Positions 57,149 through 64,000 of a stretch of DNA of 64,000 bases are shown here, one piece after another. This DNA is from an uncultured Oscillospiraceae bacterium (GTDB taxonomy: Bacteria > Bacillota > Clostridia > Oscillospirales > Ruminococcaceae). The notes below the pieces were generated by a model. The model did no database searches. It was not told the DNA's origin and saw only the letters and a program-made list of their open reading frames with translations. The stretch is from the NCBI GenBank assembly GCA_900540595.1, contig UQGL01000002.1, forward strand, positions 105,984 to 169,983, given 5' to 3'. The first letter of the stretch is position 1; every line of letters starts with the position of its first letter. Made by a program: the position numbers and the translations under genes.

Positions 57149-57214
57149 GTTCTGCCATAAAGCAGCCCATCCTGCCGATGGGCGCTTTTTATACCCCAAA
57201 CGGAGGCTACCCTC

Positions 57215-59077
57215 ATGACAAAGAAACAGAAAAAGACGCTGAATCGCATTATCGCTGCGGCGGTGCTGACGGTGCTGCTGGCGGTGGTGTTCCATTTTAC
57301 CGCACTGCCGTGGTTTGTGCAGCTGGCGCTGTGGCTGGTGCCCTATTTCATCATCGGCCATGATGTGCTGCGCAAGGCCTTTATGGGCATTAAGAGCGGC
57401 GAGGTCTTTGACGAGAATTTCCTGATGGCGGTCGCTACGGTGGGCGCCATGGGCTGCGGTGAGTACGCCGAGGGCGTGGCCGTTATGCTGTTTTACCAGA
57501 TCGGGGAACTGTTCCAGTCCTATGCCGTCGGCAAGAGCCGGTCGAGCATCTCGGCACTGATGGACATCCGGCCCGACAGCGCGAATCTCGAGGCTGCGGA
57601 CGGCGGCGTCTCGGTCGTTGACCCGGACGATGTGGCCATCGGCTCTACAATCGTTGTAAAGCCCGGCGAGAAGATTCCGCTGGACGGCGTGGTGCTGACC
57701 GGTGAGTCTACGCTGAACACCGCCGCCCTGACCGGTGAAAGCCGCCCGCGCACCGTGCGCCCCGGGGATGAGGTCATCAGCGGCTGCGTAAACGCCGATG
57801 CCGTGCTGCGCATCCGCACGACAAAGCTCTACGGTGAGTCCACGGTGGCAAAAATTCTGGACCTTGTGGAAAACTCCAGCCTGAAAAAGGCTCCTGTCGA
57901 AAATTTCATCACGAAATTTGCCCGCTACTACACCCCTGCTGTCTGCATTGCAGCGCTGGTGCTGGCCGTTGTGCCGCCGCTGTTCCTTGGCGGCTGGCTC
58001 GACTGGATCATGCGCGCGCTGACCTTCCTGGTCATCAGCTGCCCCTGCGCGCTGGTCATCTCGATCCCGCTGACCTTCTTCGGCGGTATCGGCGGCGCGT
58101 CCAAGTGCGGTATTCTGGTCAAGGGCGGCAACTATCTGGAGGCACTGTCCAAGACCGGCATTGCCGTGTTTGACAAGACCGGCACCCTGACGAAGGGCGT
58201 TTTCAAGGTCACCCATACCACCCCGGCCGAGGGTGTGACCGAGGCGGAGCTGCTGGAGAGCGCCGCCCTGGCGGAAAGCTTCTCAAGCCATCCCATCAGC
58301 AAGAGCCTGCGCGAGGCCTGCCCGGGGCTGGACGCCCGCCGCGCCTCCGATGCGCAGGAGATCGCAGGCCACGGCGTGAAAACGCTGGTGGACGGTCATA
58401 CCGTGCTGGCCGGCAATGCCCGCCTGATGGAAAGCGAACAAATCCCCTACACCGCCGCCGAGGGCGCGGGTACGGTCGTTTATGTGGCGCGTGACGGCAG
58501 CTTTTTGGGCTCGGTCCTGATCTCTGACGAGGAGAAGCCCACTGCCGGGACCGCCATGCAGGGCCTTCAGGCGCAGGGCGTGCGCACCGTCATGCTGACC
58601 GGTGATGCCCCCGCTGTGGCCGAGCTGGTGGCCAAGGATCTGGGCATTGACGAGGTCCATGCGGGCCTGCTGCCCGCCGATAAGGTCGAGTGGGTCGAGA
58701 AGCTGCTGAGCCAGAAGCCTGAGAAAAAAGAGCTGGCCTTTGTGGGTGACGGCATCAACGATGCACCGGTGCTGATGCGCGCTGACATCGGCATTGCGAT
58801 GGGCGCGCTGGGCAGCGATGCCGCCATCGAGGCCGCCGACATTGTGCTGATGGACGATGATCCGGCAAAGATCAGCCTTGCAATGCGCATCTCCCGCAAG
58901 TGCATGAGCATTGCCTATCAGAACATTGTCTTTGCGCTGGCGGTCAAGGCGCTGTGCCTGATCCTGACGGCGCTGGGCATCACAAACATGTGGTGGGGTG
59001 TCTTTGCAGATGTAGGCGTCATGGTGCTGGCCGTGCTGAACGCGACCCGGATGCTGAATGTGAAGCAGTACCAGTAA
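57215..59077 (+). CDS. P1B-type heavy-metal ATPase (Zn/Cd/Pb type)
   Basis: 620 residues, lacking its own N-terminal HMA domain. Features in order: membrane helices 1-4, actuator motif TGES, CPC motif in SCPCALV (TM6), phosphorylation site DKTGTLT, SSHPISKSL (HP motif), nucleotide-domain GDGINDAP hinge, and TM8 FADVGVMVLAVLNATRM with the Asp found in Zn/Cd/Pb pumps. Co-transcribed with the ArsR regulator and HMA chaperone. Likely exports zinc and/or cadmium; a homologous CadA/ZntA role is assigned by motif, not tested. Confidence 0.93.
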   Translation: MTKKQKKTLNRIIAAAVLTVLLAVVFHFTALPWFVQLALWLVPYFIIGHDVLRKAFMGIKSGEVFDENFLMAVATVGAMGCGEYAEGVAVMLFYQIGELFQSYAVGKSRSSISALMDIRPDSANLEAADGGVSVVDPDDVAIGSTIVVKPGEKIPLDGVVLTGESTLNTAALTGESRPRTVRPGDEVISGCVNADAVLRIRTTKLYGESTVAKILDLVENSSLKKAPVENFITKFARYYTPAVCIAALVLAVVPPLFLGGWLDWIMRALTFLVISCPCALVISIPLTFFGGIGGASKCGILVKGGNYLEALSKTGIAVFDKTGTLTKGVFKVTHTTPAEGVTEAELLESAALAESFSSHPISKSLREACPGLDARRASDAQEIAGHGVKTLVDGHTVLAGNARLMESEQIPYTAAEGAGTVVYVARDGSFLGSVLISDEEKPTAGTAMQGLQAQGVRTVMLTGDAPAVAELVAKDLGIDEVHAGLLPADKVEWVEKLLSQKPEKKELAFVGDGINDAPVLMRADIGIAMGALGSDAAIEAADIVLMDDDPAKISLAMRISRKCMSIAYQNIVFALAVKALCLILTALGITNMWWGVFADVGVMVLAVLNATRMLNVKQYQ

Positions 59078-59087
59078 AAATTGCATA

Positions 59088-59126
59088 AAAAAAGGCGTGT
59101 GCCCGGTGTGGGTACACGCCTTTTTG
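59088..59126 (+). terminator. Terminator of the metal-export operon
   Basis: AAAGGCGTGTGCCC / GGGTACACGCCTTT stem with 4-5 base loop, followed by TTTTT. Confidence 0.9.
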
Positions 59127-59150
59127 GGTTTCGGGCTGCGGGGGACGGAA

Positions 59151-59284
59151 AAAGCCCCTCAGGCCTCGCAGGCTCGGCCAGCTCCCCGCACAGCGGGGCG
59201 CCTTTTTTGCGCGGGCTTTGCCCGCGTGAAAGCCTCCCCACTTGTGGGGAGGTGGCCGAGCGTCAGCAAGGCCGGAAGGGCTTT
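59151..59284. repeat. Family C repeat, second copy
   Basis: AAAGCCCCTC .. GGAAGGGCTTTT boundaries, internal hairpins CTCCCCGCACAGCGGGG and CCTCCCCACTTGTGGGGAGG. High similarity to 56719-56847, including CAGGCCTCGCAGGCTCGGCC near the left end. Confidence 0.85.
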
Positions 59285-59296
59285 TGGCGTCTGCCG

Positions 59297-59995
59297 TTAC
59301 AGCAGGCCCTCCGGGTCGAGGTACGCGCCGTCCTTGATGCACTCAAGGTGCAGGTGGTTCTCGCCGCTCGTCTCGGCGGGGATGGCACCCGCCTTGCCCA
59401 GTGTGGCGGTGGTTGTCACGCTGTCCCCTGCCTTGACGGCGGGGGCAGTCAGGCCGCAATAGCGCCATGTGATGCCATTGGCGTCCTCGACCTCCACCAC
59501 ATTCCCCCACAGCGCATCCTCGGTCACGGATGTGACCTTGCCGGCCTTGGCGGGGCATACGCTCTGGCCGGCGGGGGCAGCGTAATCTGCGCCGTTGTGG
59601 GTGCGCCAGTCACCCAGCGTCTCGCTGTAGACCAGCTCATTGCCGCTGAACGCAGCCTGCGGTTTGGCATCCCAGATCCCCGGTCTGGCGGCGGGCGGTG
59701 CGTCGGCTGCCGGGGCCTGTGCGGCCTCGGGTGCGGCGGTGGCTGCGGGCTTTTCGGCTGCGGCCGGCGTCTGGGTAGGCTTTGGTACATCCTCGGCAGG
59801 TTTGTCGATGGCCGCATCCGGCTGTGTCCAGACGGAATCGTCCTGCAGGGCCTCTTTGCGGATGCGCGTCAGGTCGGCAACATTGCCTACGATGCTGCGC
59901 AGTGCCAGAATCCCCGCCGCTGTGGCCGCAAACACCATGGCCAGACAGAACAGATACAGCCCTTTTTCCTTGAAAAACTGTTTGATATGGTTCAT
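59297..59995 (-). CDS. SpoIIQ-like M23 peptidase-fold protein
   Basis: 232 residues. N-terminal membrane helix (GLYLFCLAMVFAATAAGIL), acidic/Pro-Ala linker, then LytM fold: TLGDWRTHNGADYAAPAG supplies the His and Asp zinc ligands, ENHLHLE the HxH, while the YxH site reads WRYCGL (His absent). Clostridial SpoIIQ proteins show this domain and ligand pattern. SpoIIQ interacts with SpoIIIAH across the engulfing septum. The neighbours are not sporulation genes, so the role rests on sequence; a general LytM-type protein is the alternative. Confidence 0.75.
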   Translation of the reverse strand: MNHIKQFFKEKGLYLFCLAMVFAATAAGILALRSIVGNVADLTRIRKEALQDDSVWTQPDAAIDKPAEDVPKPTQTPAAAEKPAATAAPEAAQAPAADAPPAARPGIWDAKPQAAFSGNELVYSETLGDWRTHNGADYAAPAGQSVCPAKAGKVTSVTEDALWGNVVEVEDANGITWRYCGLTAPAVKAGDSVTTTATLGKAGAIPAETSGENHLHLECIKDGAYLDPEGLL

Positions 59996-60054
59996 GCTCC
60001 CCGTCCCTTTCGGTTGAAATGTGTATGCCGTTAGTTTGGACGGGGGGCGCTTAT

Positions 60055-61047
60055 TTATTCACCGTCAGCGGTATTTTGGCGCAGCAGCTCCAGCAGCTCC
60101 ATCACATGCATCGTGCGCAGGCGGGCAGCCGTCTCGGCGGCTGTGTCGTGTGTGGCAATGATGCGGGCAAACTCGGCGAACTCATAGGCCATGCGGTGGC
60201 GCGGCGCGGCGGGGCCGTCCGTGCGCACGCAGTCATCCCGCTGAGCGCCCAGCAGGCTGTAAACGGCGGGCAGAGAGTTGGGGTTGCCGTCCACCACAAG
60301 GTACCCGCCGGGACCCTGCAGCACCATGCCGTTCCGGCTGTTGGAATCCTTGGCGGCCAGCGCGGTGGCGGTAAAGCGGCCGTAATCAAGCAGCGCCAGC
60401 CCGGCAACATCAATGCCGTTCTCCCCGCGCACAGGGCGGTACTCTGCGGCCTTGGGCATACCCAGCAGCCCGACAAGCAGATGCAGACAGTAGACGTTCA
60501 TGTCGCCCAGCGCACCGCCCTGACAGGCCGGGTCGAACACAGGATGGACAATGCCACGGCAGTAATCATCGTACAGGCGGCTGTGGGAGCAGAACACCGC
60601 CGAGGCCGCGCTGATCGGCCCGAGCTTTGCCGTCTGCTGCTGCAGGAAGGCAAACTGCGGCATATAAGGGATCGTGATGGCCTCGAACAGCACAAGGCCT
60701 TTGGCATCGGCGAGGGCAAACAGCTCCCGCGCCTCGGCCGCGGTGGAGACAAAGGGCTTTTCAAGGATGACATGGTATCCGGCGTTCAGCGCCCGCTTGG
60801 CGGCGGCATAGTGCAGGTGGTTGGCCGTGCCGATGTAAACGGCATCGAAGCCGCCGGCGGCGTAGCAGGCGTCCTCATCGGTGTAGACGGCCGGGATGCC
60901 GTACTGCGCGGCCCATGCCTCGGCCTTGGGGCGGCTTTGGGGACGGCAGCAGAGAGCCTGCACCGAGATCTCCGGCATGGCGGCGGCATTGGCAAGGAAC
61001 TCGTCAACAATGCGGCTGGTGGAAATGACAGCGAGGGTGAGAGGCAT
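60055..61047 (-). CDS. Gfo/Idh/MocA-family oxidoreductase
   Basis: 330 residues. N-terminal Rossmann fold (LAVISTSRIVDEFLANAA), substrate/cofactor segments AVYIGTANHLHYAAAKRAL and the Lys-containing HVILEKPFVSTAAEA (EKP motif); C-terminal alpha/beta domain. The typical GxGxxG is replaced by VISTSRI, as in some relatives. NAD(P)-dependent sugar or inositol dehydrogenase; substrate unknown. Divergent from prfC. Confidence 0.85.
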   Translation of the reverse strand: MPLTLAVISTSRIVDEFLANAAAMPEISVQALCCRPQSRPKAEAWAAQYGIPAVYTDEDACYAAGGFDAVYIGTANHLHYAAAKRALNAGYHVILEKPFVSTAAEARELFALADAKGLVLFEAITIPYMPQFAFLQQQTAKLGPISAASAVFCSHSRLYDDYCRGIVHPVFDPACQGGALGDMNVYCLHLLVGLLGMPKAAEYRPVRGENGIDVAGLALLDYGRFTATALAAKDSNSRNGMVLQGPGGYLVVDGNPNSLPAVYSLLGAQRDDCVRTDGPAAPRHRMAYEFAEFARIIATHDTAAETAARLRTMHVMELLELLRQNTADGE

Positions 61048-61105
61048 AGTAGGACACTCCTATCTTATTATAGTTGCAATAAGGATAACATTCCGCGGCG
61101 GCTTT

Positions 61106-61136
61106 GTAGGGCGGGCAGTCCCCTGCCCGCCGCACC
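61106..61136. repeat. Family B hairpin repeat, single unit
   Basis: GTAGGG-CGGGCAGTCCCCTGCCCG-CCGCACC, identical to the unit at 5389-5419. Confidence 0.8.
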
Positions 61137-61184
61137 TACCCCCATTAAACCCCACACTTTTCTCTCTGTCAAGCAAATTTTTCA

Positions 61185-61213
61185 TTGCATTTAGCGGGCA
61201 AACCGTGTATGAT
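61185..61213 (+). promoter_or_regulatory. Promoter of prfC
   Basis: -35 TTGCAT (61185-61190), 17-bp spacer, -10 TATGAT (61208-61213). Predicted start near 61220 gives an ~80-base leader. Confidence 0.65.
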
Positions 61214-61248
61214 ATAGTATTGGATTATTATAGAGGAGTGTGCCCCCC

Positions 61249-61254
61249 ATGTAA
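61249..61254 (+). other. Start-stop mini-ORF (ATG-TAA) in the prfC leader
   Basis: GAGGAG (61233-61238), 10-base spacing, then ATG-TAA. See findings. It is inside the leader of the release factor 3 gene. Confidence 0.4.
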
Positions 61255-61300
61255 AGAATCGGGACGAAATTCCGTACACACACAAATATAAGGAGTCATC

Positions 61301-62914
61301 ATGGCATCATTGCGCGAAGAAATCGAATCCCGGCGCACATTTGCGATCATCTCGCACCCCGACGCCGGCAAAACCACACTGACCGAAAAGCTCCTGCTCT
61401 ACGGTGGGGCCATCCAGACGGCCGGCTCCGTCAAGGGCAAGCAGAGCGCCAAGCACGCTGTATCCGACTGGATGGATATTGAGAAGCAGCGCGGTATCTC
61501 GGTCACCTCCTCTGTCCTGCAGTTCAACTATCAGGGCAAGTGCATCAACATTCTGGACACCCCGGGCCACCAGGACTTCAGTGAGGATACCTACCGTACC
61601 CTGATGGCGGCGGACTGCGCCGTCATGGTCATCGACGCCGCCAAGGGTGTTGAGGCCCAGACCATCAAGCTGTTTAAAGTTTGCACGCTGCGCCACATCC
61701 CCATCTTCACCTTCGTCAACAAGATGGACCGCGAGGCCCGCGACCCGTTTGAGCTGATGGAAAATATCGAGGAGATCCTCGGCATCAAGACATACCCGAT
61801 GAACTGGCCCATCAGCTGCGGCAAGGACTTCAAGGGTGTCTACGACCGCAGCGCCAAGCGCGTGCTGGCGTTCTCGAGCGATGGGCGCGCCAACGGCGTC
61901 AAGATGGTCGATGAGATCGAGGCCGAGCTGGGCGATGCCGCGCTGGACGAGCTGATCGGCACGGCCAACCATGAAAAGCTGGCCGAGGACATTGAGCTGC
62001 TCGACGGCGCTGCCGAGGAATTTGACCTCGAGGCCGTACAGCACGGCGAATTGAGCCCCGTGTTCTTCGGCTCCGCCCTGACCAACTTCGGCGTTGAGCC
62101 GTTCCTGAAGGAATTTCTGCGGCTGACACCCGCCCCCCTGCCCCGCAAGGATGCTGCCAGCGGCGAGCTGGTGGACCCTTGCAGCGAGCAGTTCAGCGGG
62201 TTTGTGTTCAAGATCCAGGCCAACATGAACAAGAACCACCGCGACCGCATTGCGTTTTTGCGCATCTGCTCCGGCAAGTTTGAGCGCGGCATGGAGGCCT
62301 TCCATGTGCAGGAGGGCAAGAACATCAAGCTTGCCACCGGCACCAGCCTGATGGCCGATGACCGCGCCATCGTCAGCGAGGCCTATGCGGGCGATATTAT
62401 CGGTCTGTTTGACCCGGGCATCTTCTCGATCGGCGACACGCTCTGCACCGGCAAAAAGCATGTTCAGTTTGCCGGCATCCCGACCTTTGCACCCGAGCAT
62501 TTTGCCCGCGTGACGCAGGTGGACACGATGAAGCGCAAGCAGTTCGTCAAGGGCATGGAGCAGATCGCGCAGGAAGGCGCGATCCAGATCTTCCGCGACC
62601 TCGGCGCTGGCATGGAGGAGGTCATTGTCGGCGTGGTCGGTGTGCTGCAGCTGGAGGTTCTGGAGTACCGTTTGAAAAACGAGTACAATGTCGATATCCG
62701 TATGCAGTCCCTGCCGTATGAGCATCTGCGCTGGATCTTGAACGATCCCGATGAGCTGGACATCAAGCATCTGGACCTGACCAGCGATACCCGCGCCATC
62801 GAGGATATGAAGGGCAACCCGCTGCTCCTCTTCGGCAGCCCGTGGAGCATCAACTGGGCCGAGCAGCACAATGAGACCCTCAAGCTCTCCGAGTTCGGCA
62901 ACCTGACATTCTAA
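61301..62914 (+). CDS. prfC: Peptide chain release factor 3
   Basis: 537-residue translational GTPase that removes RF1/RF2 from post-termination ribosomes. G1 SHPDAGKTTLTEKLLLYGG, G2 region QRGISVTSSVLQF, G3 DTPGHQDFSEDTYRTL, G4 NKMDREARDP, domain II/III as in RF3 (LYSGKF-like CSGKFERGMEAF, VGVVGVLQLEVLEYRLKNEY). TAAGGAG precedes ATG 61301. Followed by yitT 15 bp downstream. Confidence 0.97.
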   Translation: MASLREEIESRRTFAIISHPDAGKTTLTEKLLLYGGAIQTAGSVKGKQSAKHAVSDWMDIEKQRGISVTSSVLQFNYQGKCINILDTPGHQDFSEDTYRTLMAADCAVMVIDAAKGVEAQTIKLFKVCTLRHIPIFTFVNKMDREARDPFELMENIEEILGIKTYPMNWPISCGKDFKGVYDRSAKRVLAFSSDGRANGVKMVDEIEAELGDAALDELIGTANHEKLAEDIELLDGAAEEFDLEAVQHGELSPVFFGSALTNFGVEPFLKEFLRLTPAPLPRKDAASGELVDPCSEQFSGFVFKIQANMNKNHRDRIAFLRICSGKFERGMEAFHVQEGKNIKLATGTSLMADDRAIVSEAYAGDIIGLFDPGIFSIGDTLCTGKKHVQFAGIPTFAPEHFARVTQVDTMKRKQFVKGMEQIAQEGAIQIFRDLGAGMEEVIVGVVGVLQLEVLEYRLKNEYNVDIRMQSLPYEHLRWILNDPDELDIKHLDLTSDTRAIEDMKGNPLLLFGSPWSINWAEQHNETLKLSEFGNLTF

Positions 62915-62929
62915 GGGAGGGCGTCTGAC

Positions 62930-63814
62930 TTGTTAGCGCAGCTGAAAAAGCACCTGACTCCGCGGGAGCTGTGGTCCGATGTTAAATTTTTCTTTCTGCT
63001 GAATCTCGGCCTTGTGGCTACGGCAGTGGGCATTGCCGTTTTTAAAACGCCCAACCACTTTGCGTTCGGCGGCACCTCCGGCCTGTCGATCGTGCTGGCA
63101 ACGCTGTTCCCGCGGTGGAATGTGGGCGCGTTCATGTGGTTCATCAACGCGGCGCTGGTCGCACTGGGCTTTGTCTTTCTGGGTGTACGGTCGATGGGGT
63201 GGACGATCTACTCCTCCTTTGCGCTGTCGTTCTATGTCAGCCTGTGTGAGCGTGTCTACCCGCTGTCCCGCCCGCTGACCGATGATGTCTTTCTGGAGCT
63301 TTGCTTTGCGGTCATTTTGTCGGCTGTGGGTGCGGCCATCGTCTTTAACATCGGTGCGTCCACCGGCGGCACCGACATTGTGGCGATGATTTTGAACAAG
63401 TACACCAGTATGCCGGTCGGCCGCGCGCTGATGGTCAGCGATCTCGGCATTGTGCTGGCAGGTGCTTATCTCTACGGCCCCGCCACCGGCCTGTACTGCA
63501 TTTTGGGCATGATCCTGAAAAGCACTGTTGCAGACAGCGCAATCGAGAGCATCAACATGCGCAAGGTCTGCACGGTTGTGACCTCCAACCCTGAGCCCGT
63601 GCGGGACTTCATTGTCAATGACCTGCACCGCTCCGCCACGATGGAGCATGCCGAGGGCGCGTACACCCACGATGAAAAATGGGTGCTGACCACCGTGCTG
63701 ACCCGCGGGCAGGCCCAGAAGCTGCGCCTGCATGTCCGCGGGCTGGATGACCACGCCTTTATCACGATCGTCAACAGCAGTGAGATCGTCGGCAAGGGCT
63801 TCCGGTCAATCTGA
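62930..63814 (+). CDS. YitT-family membrane protein
   Basis: 294 residues from TTG, preceded by AAGGGAGGG. Five to six membrane helices (LGLVATAVGIAVFKTPNHFAF; NIGASTGGTDIVAMILNKYT) and a C-terminal soluble DUF2179 domain (CTVVTSNPEPVRDFIVNDL, HDEKWVLTTVLTRGQAQKL). Family is widespread in Firmicutes; function unknown. Directly downstream of prfC. Confidence 0.9.
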   Translation: MLAQLKKHLTPRELWSDVKFFFLLNLGLVATAVGIAVFKTPNHFAFGGTSGLSIVLATLFPRWNVGAFMWFINAALVALGFVFLGVRSMGWTIYSSFALSFYVSLCERVYPLSRPLTDDVFLELCFAVILSAVGAAIVFNIGASTGGTDIVAMILNKYTSMPVGRALMVSDLGIVLAGAYLYGPATGLYCILGMILKSTVADSAIESINMRKVCTVVTSNPEPVRDFIVNDLHRSATMEHAEGAYTHDEKWVLTTVLTRGQAQKLRLHVRGLDDHAFITIVNSSEIVGKGFRSI

Positions 63815-63848
63815 CAAAACAAAGGGCCGCTCCGGCCCCGTATACCCT

Positions 63849-63875
63849 GCACCCGCCTGCGCGGCGGGTGCTTTT
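63849..63875 (+). terminator. Terminator of prfC-yitT
   Basis: GCACCCGCC / GGCGGGTGC stem with 5-base loop followed by TTTTCTGTT. Confidence 0.9.
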
Positions 63876-63889
63876 CTGTTGTTACAGAG

Positions 63890-63918
63890 TTGTAATTCTT
63901 TTCAAAATATGGTATACT
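63890..63918 (+). promoter_or_regulatory. Promoter-like sequence at the right edge
   Basis: -35 TTGTAA (63890-63895), 17-bp spacer, -10 TATACT (63913-63918). It reads into the mobile-element terminus at 63949; its gene, if any, is beyond the window. Confidence 0.6.
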
Positions 63919-63948
63919 TTCCTATAAGTATCGCAAGGATACCGCTAT

Positions 63949-64000
63949 GGCAATACCGCATAATTCTAAGTGCCGATACGGCGAGCGAGGTGCGGCAGCT
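63949..64000. mobile_element. Terminus of a mobile element or MITE (partial)
   Basis: GGCAATACCGCATAATTCT (63949-63967) matches, 17 of 19, the inverted terminus of the 45-bp element at 32428-32472. Only one end is in the window; length and contents are unknown. Confidence 0.5.

Noticed and set aside
61240..61291. 17-codon GTG leader ORF upstream of prfC
   Set aside because: No spacing to a ribosome site suits it (GTG overlaps the GAGGAG itself) and the peptide has no notable codons.
63947..64000. Possible gene start (ATG reading MAIPHNSKC)
   Set aside because: The ATG overlaps the mobile-element terminus shared with 32454-32472; too little sequence is present to support a gene.

Overview
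The window is a compact, roughly 60% GC bacterial chromosome segment with short intergenic spaces, strong AGGAGG-type ribosome binding sites and a low-GC Gram-positive gene set (clpE, ecfA1/A2/T, divIVA-like, yitT, dpaAB, spoVA genes, spoIIP). Gene content, base composition and interspersed palindromes suggest a high-GC gut member of the Oscillospiraceae/Ruminococcaceae (Faecalibacterium/Gemmiger/Subdoligranulum-like). This placement is an inference from content only; there is no rRNA gene in the window. I see no prophage, CRISPR array, complete transposon or secondary-metabolite cluster: it is a core-genome region with mobile palindromic elements in its gaps.

Layout. 1-15.6 kb (almost all minus strand): partial galE, an AraC-type regulator, an HExxH lipoprotein, clpE, cvpA-like, a DUF5711-like protein, truA, the ECF module ecfT-ecfA2-ecfA1, an rRNA methyltransferase, ruvB-ruvA-ruvC, then an ECF S-component with a DUF4430 lipoprotein. 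15.8-24.8 kb: a heterodimeric ABC exporter, two tandem tRNA-Val(GAC) genes, a split 2-hydroxyacyl-CoA dehydratase activase/dehydratase-like pair and a probable small RNA. 24.8-35.2 kb (minus): divIVA-like, ftsZ, murA, dpaB, dpaA, two paralogous membrane proteins with degenerate LytM domains, a small membrane protein and a sugar nucleotidyltransferase. 35.4-47.2 kb (mixed): patatin, divergent PTS Enzyme I, rpsT, spoIIP, asnS, mutY, rsmE, prmA, a GNAT and spoVAC-AD-AE. 47.3-64 kb: htrA, a membrane-anchored Ntn amidase, a GNAT-methyltransferase fusion, MATE pump, nucleoid-associated protein, thioesterase, uracil/xanthine permease, an arsR-HMA-P1B ATPase metal-export locus, spoIIQ-like, a Gfo/Idh oxidoreductase, prfC, yitT, and one end of a mobile element.

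How it fits together. Sporulation genes recur: spoIIP and a SpoIIQ-like protein for engulfment, dpaAB for dipicolinate synthesis and spoVAC-AD-AE for its import. SigE-like (spoIIP) and SigK-like (dpaA) promoter sequences are visible, so the organism is probably able to sporulate. A division block (divIVA-like, ftsZ, murA) sits beside the dpa genes. The ECF ATPases and T protein are encoded a few kb from a candidate S-component plus capture lipoprotein.

The least explained features are: palindromic repeats whose hairpin cores vary with base pairing preserved; a 45-bp inverted-repeat element with a TTAG duplication whose terminus recurs at the right edge; a minus-strand small RNA with a CU-rich stretch; phased GTGAAA repeats ahead of htrA; an ATG-TAA start-stop ORF ahead of prfC; and a GNAT-MnmM-like fusion. 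No single large undescribed system stands out.
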